The notes beneath the pieces were generated by a model. That model made no database searches. It saw only the letters and a program-made list of their open reading frames with translations, and was not told the origin of the DNA. Positions 52,357-60,359 of a DNA stretch of 64,000 nucleotides are shown in pieces. The stretch's first letter is position 1. Each line of letters starts with the position of its first letter. The stretch lies in NCBI GenBank assembly GCA_963811585.1, contig CAWERR010000009.1:186001-250000 (forward strand), written 5' to 3'. The translations under genes and the position numbers were made by a program. Origin of the DNA: JACDHG01 sp963811585. Lineage in GTDB: Bacteria > Actinomycetota > Actinomycetes > Propionibacteriales > Nocardioidaceae.

Positions 52357-54777
52357 ATGGTCTCGCTCCGGAAGGCACCCACCAGCGACATCGACGAGTC
52401 GCAGCTTGATGTTGGCGACCAAGCGCACTCCGTAGCCGGCCTGACCGCGGTCGCTATCACGGTCAAACGTGGCATCCAGGCGATGGGTTTGGCTCGAGCC
52501 ACGCGCACCCTCCGCAAGCTCAACCAAGTCGATGGGTTCGACTGTCAGGGCTGCGCCTGGCCTGACCCCGACCCGAGCCACCGCCACAAAGCCGAGTTCT
52601 GCGAGAACGGCGCCAAGGCCGTCGCAGAGGAGGCCACCCGGCTCCGAGTAGGCCCGGAGTTCTTCGCAGCCCACAGCCTCGCCGAGCTCGAGGATCGCAC
52701 TGACTACTGGCTCGGCCAGCAGGGCCGGATCACCCATCCCGTCGTACGTCGTCCGGGCGCCACCCACTACGAGCCGGTCGCGTGGGACGACGCGTTTGCC
52801 CTCATCGCCGACCACCTCAACGCCCTGGCGACTCCCGACGAGGCGATCTTCTACACGTCGGGCAAGACGTCTAACGAGGCGGCTTTCTCCTACCAGTTGT
52901 TCGCCCGCGCGTTCGGCACCAACAACCTGCCCGACTGCTCCAACATGTGCCACGAGTCGACGTCGGTGGCGCTGGCGGAGACCATCGGCATCGGCAAGGG
53001 CAGTGTCTCGCTCCAGGACATCTACGACGCCGAGCTGATCGTGATCTGCGGCCAGAACCCTGGCACTAACCACCCGCGCATGCTGACCGCGCTCGAGAAG
53101 GCAAAGCGCAACGGAGCCAAGATCCTCGCCGTCAACCCCCTCGCCGAGGCCGGACTGTTCCACTTCAAGAACCCGCAGACCCCACGTGGCCTCTCCGGGA
53201 TTGGCACCGGGCTGGCCGACGTGCACCTCCCGATCAGGGTCAACGGCGATCTTGCACTGTTCCAGGCGATCGGTGCCTTGCTCGTCGAGAAGGAGGCAGC
53301 GGCCGCGGCAGCAGGTCGGCCGGGCACGGTGCTCGATCTCGAGTTCATCGAACGGCATACGACTGGGTATGACGCCTGGGCGAGCCATGTGCGCGCCGTC
53401 GACTGGGACGCCGTGCTCCGCGCCACCGGGCTGAGCCGCGAGCTGGTCGAGGAGGCGGCCGCGATGTTTGCGGCATCGAGCCGCACCGTGACCTGTTGGG
53501 CGATGGGTATCACCCAACACCGCAACGCGGTCGCAACCGTCAAGGAGTTCGTCAACGTTGCCCTGGCCCAGGGCAACATAGGCAAGCCTGGTGCCGGCCT
53601 CTGCCCGGTCCGTGGCCACTCGAACGTGCAGGGTGACCGGACGATGGGCATCTGGGAGAAGGCGCCTGCCCACTTCCTCGACGCGTTACAGCGAGAGTTC
53701 GGTTTTGACCCGCCACGTGAGCACGGCTTCGACACGGTTGAGGCGATCCGCGCGATGCGTGACGGCAAAGCCAAGGTGTTCTTCGCGATGGGCGGCAACT
53801 TCGTGTCAGCCACCCCCGACACAGTGGCGACCGAGAGTGCGATGCGCCGCACGTCGCTAACGGTGCATGTCTCGACGAAGCTCAATCGCTCCCATGTGGT
53901 GTCGGGCGAGACCGCGTTGATCCTTCCCGTGCTCGGCAGAAGTGAGCGCGACCTGACGGGAGGGACCGAGCAACGCGTGACGGTCGAGGACTCGATGTCA
54001 TCTGTGCATGCGTCGAAAGGGCCGCTGCCTCCTGCGAGCGACCAGCTGCGCTCTGAGGTCGACATCGTGTGCACGCTCGCGGAAGCAACGCTCGGAGACC
54101 GACACGCCATCCCCTGGGACACCTTCCGCTCCAACTACACCCACATCAGGCGGGCCATCGGGCGGGTGGTGCCCGGTTGTGCGGCGTATGCCGACAAGGT
54201 CGAGCGGCCCGGCGGCTTCGTGCTCCCGCACCCGCCCCGCGACTCGCGGACCTTCCCGACCCCTCAAGGTGCGGCCGTCTTCACGGCCAGCCCGCTCGAC
54301 ATCGTGCATGTGCCGGAAGGTCGGCTGCTCCTGCAGACGATCCGAAGCCACGACCAGTTCAACACCACGATCTACGGACTCGACGACCGGTATCGCGGCA
54401 TCTCCAACGGACGGCGCGTGGTGTTCCTGCATCGCGACGACGTCGCCGAGCTCGGTCTCCACGAAGGGCAGATCGTCGACCTCGTGAGCGAGTGGATTGA
54501 CGGCAGCGAGCGGAGCGCAGCGGAGTTCCGCGTGGTCACCTATGACACTCCGAAGGGATGCGCCGCCGCCTACTACCCGGAGACCAACGCACTGGTCCCG
54601 CTCGACTCCACCGCGATTGGGAGCAACTGCCCCACGTCGAAGTCGGTGATCATCCGCCTCGAGCCGGGAGGTACCTACCGGCAGCAGTCGTCGGCAAGTG
54701 CGCAGGTCGGGGCAGACGTCGACGTCGACGTCGACGTCGACCACCAGTCCGACGTACAACCGACGCAGCTGAGCTGA
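52357..54777 (+). CDS. FdhF/YdeP-family molybdopterin oxidoreductase
   Basis: This 806-aa protein is of the formate-dehydrogenase-like bis-MGD family, YdeP branch. The N-terminus has FDCQGCAWPDP and AEFCENGAK, a partial Cys set of the YdeP type. Other motifs are YEPVAWDDAFALIADHL, FYTSGKTSNEAAFSYQLFAR, NMCHESTSVALAETIG (active-site region), GQNPGTNHPRMLTALEKAK and NIGKPGAGLCPVRGHSNVQG. The C-terminal MGD domain has QFNTTIYGLDDRYRGISNG. E. coli YdeP is linked to acid resistance; the reaction is unknown. The extreme C-terminus carries a VDVDVDVD repeat. Confidence 0.9.
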   Translation: MVSLRKAPTSDIDESQLDVGDQAHSVAGLTAVAITVKRGIQAMGLARATRTLRKLNQVDGFDCQGCAWPDPDPSHRHKAEFCENGAKAVAEEATRLRVGPEFFAAHSLAELEDRTDYWLGQQGRITHPVVRRPGATHYEPVAWDDAFALIADHLNALATPDEAIFYTSGKTSNEAAFSYQLFARAFGTNNLPDCSNMCHESTSVALAETIGIGKGSVSLQDIYDAELIVICGQNPGTNHPRMLTALEKAKRNGAKILAVNPLAEAGLFHFKNPQTPRGLSGIGTGLADVHLPIRVNGDLALFQAIGALLVEKEAAAAAAGRPGTVLDLEFIERHTTGYDAWASHVRAVDWDAVLRATGLSRELVEEAAAMFAASSRTVTCWAMGITQHRNAVATVKEFVNVALAQGNIGKPGAGLCPVRGHSNVQGDRTMGIWEKAPAHFLDALQREFGFDPPREHGFDTVEAIRAMRDGKAKVFFAMGGNFVSATPDTVATESAMRRTSLTVHVSTKLNRSHVVSGETALILPVLGRSERDLTGGTEQRVTVEDSMSSVHASKGPLPPASDQLRSEVDIVCTLAEATLGDRHAIPWDTFRSNYTHIRRAIGRVVPGCAAYADKVERPGGFVLPHPPRDSRTFPTPQGAAVFTASPLDIVHVPEGRLLLQTIRSHDQFNTTIYGLDDRYRGISNGRRVVFLHRDDVAELGLHEGQIVDLVSEWIDGSERSAAEFRVVTYDTPKGCAAAYYPETNALVPLDSTAIGSNCPTSKSVIIRLEPGGTYRQQSSASAQVGADVDVDVDVDHQSDVQPTQLS
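54715..54741. repeat. (GACGTC)4 microsatellite at the 3' end of the ydeP-like gene
   Basis: Four and a half tandem copies of the self-complementary hexamer GACGTC encode alternating Asp and Val near the C-terminus. The period is in frame, so copy-number change would only lengthen the tail. Confidence 0.9.
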
Positions 54778-54779
54778 GG

Positions 54780-54795
54780 CGCCGCTCTCGCGGCG
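54780..54795. terminator. Weak hairpin between convergent genes
   Basis: CGCCGC, loop TCTC and GCGGCG form a 6-bp stem between the YdeP-like stop and the convergent I9-like gene. There is no T-tract. Confidence 0.35.
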
Positions 54796-54798
54796 GGG

Positions 54799-55035
54799 CT
54801 ACTGAATGGGGGAGTCGGGCGGAGGTAGCTGATAGGTCTCGTCGCTCTCGGCTACCTCTTCGACGCCCTCAACAGCCTCGATCCTGGGCACATCCTCGAC
54901 GCCTGCAGTCACCTCGATCAGGCCCAGCACCGGGTGGACGTGCTCGACTTGGATGCCTTGTGAGCGCAGCTGCTCGGCGACGGCGTCGAGCGCATCCACA
55001 TGCTCTTCGTCAACGCCAACGGTGAACCGGGTCAT
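54799..55035 (-). CDS. Small I9/propeptide-like protein paired with an S8 protease
   Basis: This 78-aa protein (MTRFTVGVDEEHVDALDAVA; GIQVEHVHPVLGLIEVTAGV; VPRIEAVEGVEEVAESD) has a beta-alpha-beta-beta-alpha-beta pattern like subtilisin propeptides / inhibitor I9. It has no signal peptide. The gene is 17 bp downstream of the S8 peptidase gene on the same strand and is surely co-transcribed. It probably binds the protease as a chaperone or inhibitor. Similar small proteins are sometimes annotated as ketohydroxyglutarate aldolase, which the sequence does not support. Confidence 0.7.
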   Translation of the reverse strand: MTRFTVGVDEEHVDALDAVAEQLRSQGIQVEHVHPVLGLIEVTAGVEDVPRIEAVEGVEEVAESDETYQLPPPDSPIQ

Positions 55036-55052
55036 CTCGCCACCTTAGTTGC

Positions 55053-56249
55053 TCACCGAGGTGCGACCACCAATCCGCCACCCACGTCCATCGACGGGGC
55101 CATCAGCCGCTGCGACTCTTGAGCCAGCACAGCCCAGAGCCTCCGGGCGCGGAAGCCAGTCGCCTCGGCCCACAGCGCTGCGATCCCTGCTGCGTGCGGC
55201 GTTGCCATGCTGGTCCCACTGATGGTGTTGTAGCGAGTCGGCATCGGCCACGAGGAGTACACCTGGTAGCCAGGGCCAGCGAGGTCGACCTGACCTCCCC
55301 GGACCGGGTTGCTCTGTGCCGAGAAGTACGTGACTCCCAGCTGTTGTTCGAGCGCGCCGATCGACATGATGTGCGGGCTGTTGGCCGGTGGGCCGACGAA
55401 CCCGGGATTGCCCGGCCTGTTGGCGTTGTTGCCCGCCGCTGCGATCACGAGCGTGCCGTGGTTGAGGGCTCTGCGCCCGGCGATGCGATACGGAGGGTGC
55501 ACCTGCGGAACGTTGGCGCCGAGCGACATGGAGATGATGTGGCAGTCGTTGACTACCGCCCAGTTCATGCCCGCGAGGATTGAGGTGTCGCTGCCTGACC
55601 CGGCGTTGCTCAGCACCTTCCCGGCGAAGATCTCGGCGTCGTACGCGACACCGTAGCGAGGCCCGGTGGAGGGAGTCTGTGACCCGCAAGCCGTGCCGAT
55701 GCAGTGCGTCCCGTGCCCGTGGCCGTCGTGAGGTGGCTCGCCTGGCACGAACGACTCTGCGGTGATCGCGCGGCCAGCGAAATCGGGATGGCTGACGTCC
55801 ATCCCTGTGTCGAGCACGGCGACCTTGATGCCTGCGCCTGACCGGGACGACACATCCGCCTTGGTCGCCTGGAGTCCCCAGGTGAGGTCGGCGGTGTCCT
55901 GGAAGTTGGCCGGACTCACCCCGGCGGGCTGCGCCGGACCCAAGACGTGATGAATCAGCTCCGGCGACACCGACATGACCCGTCCGGTATCGCCAGCCTC
56001 TTGGGTCGGCGTGAGCGCAGCGACCTGGCTGGGATCACCGGAGACCACCGCAATGCCTAGCTCTTCGAACACCACCCCGTCGGCCCCGTCGACCGCGGAC
56101 ATGTCCTGGCCTTCGGCCTGGAAGTCCCTCGAGCTGGCGACCTGGCTTAGACCCGCCATCGAGTTCAGCACCTCTGCGGCACTCTCGACGTCGTCACCCA
56201 AGACGACAATGAAGCGGCCGGTCGTGGCCGCCAATTCAGACTCAATCAT
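55053..56249 (-). CDS. S8 family serine peptidase without signal peptide
   Basis: This 398-aa subtilisin-like protease has an N-terminal propeptide-like region (FIVVLGDDVESAAEVLNSMA, GIAVVSGDPSQVAAL). The catalytic domain has Asp in VAVLDTGMDVSHPDF, His in GHGHGTHCIGTACG and Ser in ISGTSMATPHAAGIAALW. No signal peptide or membrane segment is present, so it is intracellular or exported by another route. It may be controlled by the I9-like protein encoded just downstream. It resembles cyanobactin-type and intracellular subtilisins in size; no peptide-precursor gene was seen next to it. Confidence 0.9.
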   Translation of the reverse strand: MIESELAATTGRFIVVLGDDVESAAEVLNSMAGLSQVASSRDFQAEGQDMSAVDGADGVVFEELGIAVVSGDPSQVAALTPTQEAGDTGRVMSVSPELIHHVLGPAQPAGVSPANFQDTADLTWGLQATKADVSSRSGAGIKVAVLDTGMDVSHPDFAGRAITAESFVPGEPPHDGHGHGTHCIGTACGSQTPSTGPRYGVAYDAEIFAGKVLSNAGSGSDTSILAGMNWAVVNDCHIISMSLGANVPQVHPPYRIAGRRALNHGTLVIAAAGNNANRPGNPGFVGPPANSPHIMSIGALEQQLGVTYFSAQSNPVRGGQVDLAGPGYQVYSSWPMPTRYNTISGTSMATPHAAGIAALWAEATGFRARRLWAVLAQESQRLMAPSMDVGGGLVVAPR

Positions 56250-56420
56250 TTCTCAACCCCCAACCTCGAGGACCCGGCTGAGACAACCGTCCTCAGAACG
56301 CAACTGACTTGGACAACCGCCGTGCGCGCGGGCGCGCCCCCCTTGCGTCGCACTTGCCACCTTGCTCTGGTGCCGGGATGCGTGTCAAGACTCATTCTTG
56401 GTGCCGTCAGCAGGTCTTTC

Positions 56421-56492
56421 CGACGCTCTACCCTCGGTCGTCTCCGACGCTCTACCCTCGGACGTCTCCGACGCTCTACCCTCGGTCGTCTC
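56421..56492. repeat. 24-bp minisatellite, three copies
   Basis: The unit CGACGCTCTACCCTCGGTCG plus TCTC occurs at 56421, 56445 and 56469, with one T-to-A change in the middle copy and a fourth partial copy of 5 bp. The third unit covers the last codons and the stop of the DUF5709 gene; the others lie beyond it. Confidence 0.95.
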
Positions 56493-56928
56493 CGACGACG
56501 TGCACAGCCGCCTCTTCGGCGCTGGCCCCGGCGCCGTCGATGCCGACGTCGTCTCCAATGAGGTCCTTCTCCTCGTCGAGACCGATTCCCTCGTCGGGGT
56601 CGACGAGACGGCCGGCACGTTCGTCTCCGACCTCGCCGTCATCGAGGAAGTCATCCTCGGGCGGTACGTCGAGGCTCGGTCCGTCCTGCTCATCGCCATA
56701 CGCCACGTCGGGCTCCGGCTCCTCCTGACGGAGCCGTTCGTCGAGGGACTCACCGCCGAGCTGCTCCTCGGCGGTGTTCCCGAACCGCTCTGCGGACGAC
56801 CACCTCTCGGGCGGTGAGTAGCCCTCGTCGAGGACGTCATCGGTGCCGCGATCCAGGAGGCTGTCCTCGGGCTGGAGCTGGTCGAGTTGTTCGGAGGAGT
56901 CGGGTACGTCGTCTGGCGTTTCGGTCAT
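56476..56928 (-). CDS. DUF5709 family protein
   Basis: This 150-aa, strongly acidic protein has MTETPDDVPDSSEQLDQLQP, DVLDEGYSPPERWSSAE and a C-terminus AEEAAVHVVGDDRG, as in the DUF5709 family of actinobacteria. It has no membrane segment and is probably disordered. The function is unknown. Its stop codon falls inside a 24-bp tandem repeat, so unit gain or loss could change only the region beyond the stop. Confidence 0.82.
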   Translation of the reverse strand: MTETPDDVPDSSEQLDQLQPEDSLLDRGTDDVLDEGYSPPERWSSAERFGNTAEEQLGGESLDERLRQEEPEPDVAYGDEQDGPSLDVPPEDDFLDDGEVGDERAGRLVDPDEGIGLDEEKDLIGDDVGIDGAGASAEEAAVHVVGDDRG

Positions 56929-56993
56929 GGCACCAAGCCTGCCACGCACGCGGCCGTTCGGCGCGCGTCGCTTCTGAGCCCCGCGGGCTGCAA

Positions 56994-58469
56994 TCAGCGT
57001 TGCTGCTCGGCTGCCTTCGCGATGTTGCGCTGCATGCTCCCGAAGACGATCCCGTGAAACGGCCACACTCCCCACCAGTAGATCTGGCCGGCGATGCCGC
57101 GGGGATGGAACAGAGCCCGTTGGTGGAATCGCACTGAGTCGTCGCCCTCCCCGTCTCCGATGCTGAGCTCCAACCAGGCAAGCCCGGGCAGCCTCATCTC
57201 CGCCCGGAGTCGGAGCAGCTGACCCTTCTCGACCTCTTCGACGCGCCACCAGTCAAGGGAGTCGCCGGGGAGCAGGTGGTCAGGGTCTCGACGTCCTCGC
57301 ACAAGTCCAGGCCCACCGGTGAGTCGGTCAATCCAACCGCGCACCCGCCAGCCCAGCGGGAACGAGTACCACCCACGACGGCCTCCGATCCCTTCGATCA
57401 CGCGCCACAGGGCAGCCCGCGAGGCGGCGACGTCGCGCTGCCGCTCGTCGACATACAGAGATCCCCCGGCCCAGTCGGGGTCGCTCGAGAGTGGCTCGCT
57501 CGGTGCGCCCGCTGTGCTCGCCGACGACCACGACGTCGGCACGTCGAGGGTCTGGATCTTGGTGAGCGCGAGTTCGACCGCACGTTCGTACGACAGCAAA
57601 CCGTCCCTCGGGTCGGGGATGAGTTCGGCGATGTCGTGCTCTGCGGCAACGGCGGTGTTGCGGAGTGACTCGACGAGTGGCCGGGCGAGGCTGCCCGGCA
57701 CTGGCGTCACGATGTTGACCCAATGGCTCGACAGGCTCGGCGTCAGCACCGGCACCGGCACGATCCGACGCCGCGACAGCCCCGCCACTGCGGCGAACCG
57801 CTGCATCATCTCCAGGTAGGTGAAGACGTCAGGCCCACCGATGTCGAAACCACGGTTGACGTCTGCGGGCAGGCCCGCGGCGCCAACGAGGTAGTGCAGG
57901 ACGTCGCGGATGGCGATTGGCTGGATCTTGCTGTGGACCCATCGCGGCGTCACCATCACGGGCAGCCGCTCGGTCAGATAGCGCAGCATTTCGAATGACG
58001 CCGAGCCGGAGCCGATCACGACTCCAGCCCGCAGCACGACCGTGGGAACGCCGGAGGCGAGCAGCACCTTGCCGACCGCGGCTCGAGAGGCCAGGTGCGG
58101 CGACAGGTCCTCACCGGCGGGTTCGAGCCCGCCCAGATAGATGATGCGACCGACGCCGGCGGTTGCGGCCGCATCGGCGAACGTTTCCGCCATGTCCTTC
58201 TCGGTGCCCGCGAACTGACTGCCCGTTCCGATCGAGTGCAGCAGGTAGTAGGCGACGTCCACGTCGCGCAGGGCTTTGGCAAGGGCGTCACCGTCTGTGG
58301 CGTCGGCCTCGACGATGTCGACGTCGTCTGCCCAGTCACGCCCAAGCAGCTTCGTGGGGCTGCGAGCCATCACCCGGACGCGATATCCGGCGGCCAACAG
58401 CTCGGGCACGAGGCGCCCGCCGACATACCCGGTTGCGCCGGTGACGAGGCACAGCCGGGCGGTTTCCAT
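56994..58469 (-). CDS. NAD(P)-binding epimerase-like domain fused to DUF2867
   Basis: This 491-aa protein is in two parts. Residues 1-300 are an atypical SDR/NmrA-like domain (LVTGATGYVGGRLVPELLAA; YYLLHSIGTG; IIYLGGLEPAG). Residues 330-490 are DUF2867, a START-like ligand-binding domain (WGVWPFHGIVFGSMQRNIAK). The combination is common in actinobacteria and cyanobacteria, with no known reaction. The ATG at 58469 fits the GxxGxxG loop near residue 10; a start five codons upstream is possible. Confidence 0.85.
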   Translation of the reverse strand: METARLCLVTGATGYVGGRLVPELLAAGYRVRVMARSPTKLLGRDWADDVDIVEADATDGDALAKALRDVDVAYYLLHSIGTGSQFAGTEKDMAETFADAAATAGVGRIIYLGGLEPAGEDLSPHLASRAAVGKVLLASGVPTVVLRAGVVIGSGSASFEMLRYLTERLPVMVTPRWVHSKIQPIAIRDVLHYLVGAAGLPADVNRGFDIGGPDVFTYLEMMQRFAAVAGLSRRRIVPVPVLTPSLSSHWVNIVTPVPGSLARPLVESLRNTAVAAEHDIAELIPDPRDGLLSYERAVELALTKIQTLDVPTSWSSASTAGAPSEPLSSDPDWAGGSLYVDERQRDVAASRAALWRVIEGIGGRRGWYSFPLGWRVRGWIDRLTGGPGLVRGRRDPDHLLPGDSLDWWRVEEVEKGQLLRLRAEMRLPGLAWLELSIGDGEGDDSVRFHQRALFHPRGIAGQIYWWGVWPFHGIVFGSMQRNIAKAAEQQR

Positions 58470-58534
58470 GGACCAGCCTCTCACTACGACCTGGAGTCAT
58501 CGACAGGGTGTGCGTCTGTGGTCAGAAGGCGTTG

Positions 58535-59938
58535 TCAGGCGCTGAGGCGGTGGGTGCCGGTGTGGTCGGCGAGCCAGTATCTGCCGTGGGGTGATCGCCA
58601 TAGGTAGATGCCGGGGAAGGGTTGTTTGACTTGCCATCGGCTGTGGGTCTTGATTCGGTGGTGTCGTCGGGTCAGGGGTCCGAGTTTCCCGATCCCGGTT
58701 TGTCCGGGTGGTCCACCGCCGCTTCCGTTGGTCGAGTCCCCGCCGGTCGAGCTTGTCGAGACCATGGGCAGGTAGGGGATGGTGTGGTCGTTGTCCATTG
58801 TGCGGCTGGTGCAGGACGCGTAGGGGAACGTGTCGGCCGGGGTGATGATCTGGATGGCTTCGCGCATCTGGTCGGGGAGTTCGTAGGCGTCGACGGGGGC
58901 GATGCCGGCGACGTCGAGGACGGGTTTGAGGCTGATGGTGCAGTCGCCGAGCCATTGTTTGGCTTGGTCGAGGGTGACGGGTCCGATCCCTTCGACCCGG
59001 GCGACTCCGTCGCCGGTGTCGAGGGATTCCTTGGTCAGGTGGACGTAGAGGACGGCTTTGGGTCGTGGGTCGACCTTGATGCTGACTCCCCGCACGAACG
59101 CCGCCGGCAGCTGGTCGTTGGTGATCGAGATCGGGGTCTCGACAGGCTCGAGCGACGCGGGTAGGTCTGTGGTCTGGGCGGTGGCGTAGAGGTCCATGGT
59201 GAGCTGGGGGTTGGCGAGGATGCCGAGGGCTTTGGATCGGCGGATGTCTTGGGTGTCGGTGTCGCCGAGGGCGGCGAGTGCGTCGGCGGTGCGGTTGAGG
59301 CCGGCGTCGAATTGCAGGGCGTCGGGTCCGGCGGCGGCGAAGGCGCCGGTGATGGTGCCGGTGGCGTCGGCCGGGTTGAGCCAGACTCCGCGGTTGCGGC
59401 GGTGGGCCTCTTCGCGTTGGCGGGCGTAGTCGGGGTCGGTGTCGATGATGGCGGCCTGGACGACTTTGGCGAGGCGTCCCCAGGTCAGCGAGTGGGCGTA
59501 TTTGGCGACCCGCCGGTCCACCACGGTCACGGTCTCGTGGGAGACGTCGCGGGTGTCGGTGGCGATCTGGCGTCCGATCCAGGGTTTGACCTCTCCGGCC
59601 TGGATGCGGGCCCAGAGTCGGGGGAGGCGGTGGCGCAGGTCGAGGGCGTCGCCGATGAGCCTGGCGGCGGATGCGGGGGAGATGGCGAGTTCGGCGCCGA
59701 GTTCGGCGGGGCAGAACTCCGACACCTCAGGGGTGCCGTCGCCGCCGAGTGGGAGCATCTGCTCGGCTCCGGGCAGCGTAAACTCGGTCGGTTCGAGGAC
59801 GCCGTGGAGGTCGGCCCAGTGGGCGGCGTCTTCCAAGATTGCGACCTCGGCACGTTGCGCCGATGCTTGCATTGCTCTGATGTGGCGCAGGGTGGCGTCT
59901 GCGTCGAGGTTGCTGCGGTCGGTGTCGGTGTCGAGCAT
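58535..59938 (-). CDS. DUF222 / 13E12-family HNH protein
   Basis: In this 467-aa protein, residues about 20-330 are DUF222 (MQASAQRAEVAILEDAAHWA; ELAISPASAARLIGDALDL; NRGVWLNPADATGTITGAF). The C-terminal part is an HNH-nuclease-like region (CTSRTMDNDHTIPYLP; GPPGQTGIGKLGPLTRRHHR; IYLWRSPHGRYWLADHTGTH). Two stretches are encoded by copies of the dispersed palindrome: SLEPVETPIS near residue 265 and PMVSTSSTGGD in the loop after DHTIPY. The family is multicopy in many actinobacterial genomes; nuclease activity is assumed from the motif. Confidence 0.88.
   Translation of the reverse strand: MLDTDTDRSNLDADATLRHIRAMQASAQRAEVAILEDAAHWADLHGVLEPTEFTLPGAEQMLPLGGDGTPEVSEFCPAELGAELAISPASAARLIGDALDLRHRLPRLWARIQAGEVKPWIGRQIATDTRDVSHETVTVVDRRVAKYAHSLTWGRLAKVVQAAIIDTDPDYARQREEAHRRNRGVWLNPADATGTITGAFAAAGPDALQFDAGLNRTADALAALGDTDTQDIRRSKALGILANPQLTMDLYATAQTTDLPASLEPVETPISITNDQLPAAFVRGVSIKVDPRPKAVLYVHLTKESLDTGDGVARVEGIGPVTLDQAKQWLGDCTISLKPVLDVAGIAPVDAYELPDQMREAIQIITPADTFPYASCTSRTMDNDHTIPYLPMVSTSSTGGDSTNGSGGGPPGQTGIGKLGPLTRRHHRIKTHSRWQVKQPFPGIYLWRSPHGRYWLADHTGTHRLSA
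58742..58764. repeat. Palindrome arm inside the HNH gene (copy 4)
   Basis: CCGGTCGAGCTTGTCGAGACC lies in frame in the DUF222/HNH gene and encodes the VSTSSTG part of a loop between the HNH His motif and GPPGQT. Confidence 0.85.
59133..59154. repeat. Palindrome arm inside the HNH gene (copy 5)
   Basis: GGTCTCGACAGGCTCGAGCG, a variant of the same arm with the CAGG form also seen at 9711 (CCTGTCGAGA), lies in frame and encodes SLEPVET. Confidence 0.65.
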
Positions 59939-60030
59939 GGGACTGAATCTATCGGTGGACGCCGACAGTTCTGAGGCTCAGGACCCCTTATGCACAAAGG
60001 TTTTCGAGACATTCTTGTGGTCGCCCTCCG

Positions 60031-60350
60031 CTGATCGAGCTTGTCGAGATCACCGGGGTCTCGACAAGCTCGACCGCCGTGGTGTAGCGCGCCCGCCCGG
60101 GTCTCGACAAGCTCGACCGCCGTGGTGTAGCGCGCCCGCCCGGGTCTCGACAAGCTCGACCATCCTGTGCGTTCCGCAGCCGCCGACGCGACGGAACCAG
60201 CAGCGAAACTCCGTGCGTTGCTGCGCCTTTCACCACGAGCGCGAGCGCCGGGGTCTCGACAAGCTCGACCGCCGGGGGAACAGCTCGACCGCCGGGGGTC
60301 TCGACCGCCGGGGTCTCGACAAGCTCGACCGACGTGGTGGCTGCTCGACC
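60031..60350. repeat. Dense palindromic repeat cluster between DUF222/HNH and ung
   Basis: The 421-bp gap 59939-60359 holds no gene but is filled with the dispersed element. There is one inverted arm (TGATCGAGCTTGTCGAGATCA, 60032 onward) and full direct arms GGGTCTCGACAAGCTCGACC starting at 60056, 60099, 60142, 60251 and 60311. Truncated arms lie near 60281, 60299 and 60341. The arms differ only in flanking bases. Confidence 0.95.
60056..60161. repeat. 43-bp tandem duplication within the cluster
   Basis: The arm GGGTCTCGACAAGCTCGACC plus the 23-bp tail GCCGTGGTGTAGCGCG/CCCGCCC repeats exactly at 60056 and 60099, and a third copy of the arm alone starts at 60142. The exact identity suggests a recent expansion. 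Confidence 0.95.
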
Positions 60351-60359
60351 GACGAGCAG

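Noticed and set aside
56385..56840. Alternative minus-strand frame through the 24-bp repeat (SETTEGRA units)
   Set aside because: It overlaps the DUF5709 gene out of frame, and the family match of that gene settles the frame.
60056..60350. Possible CRISPR array
   Set aside because: The repeated unit is palindromic and irregularly spaced, two intervals are identical rather than unique, copies occur elsewhere in the window, and no cas genes are near.
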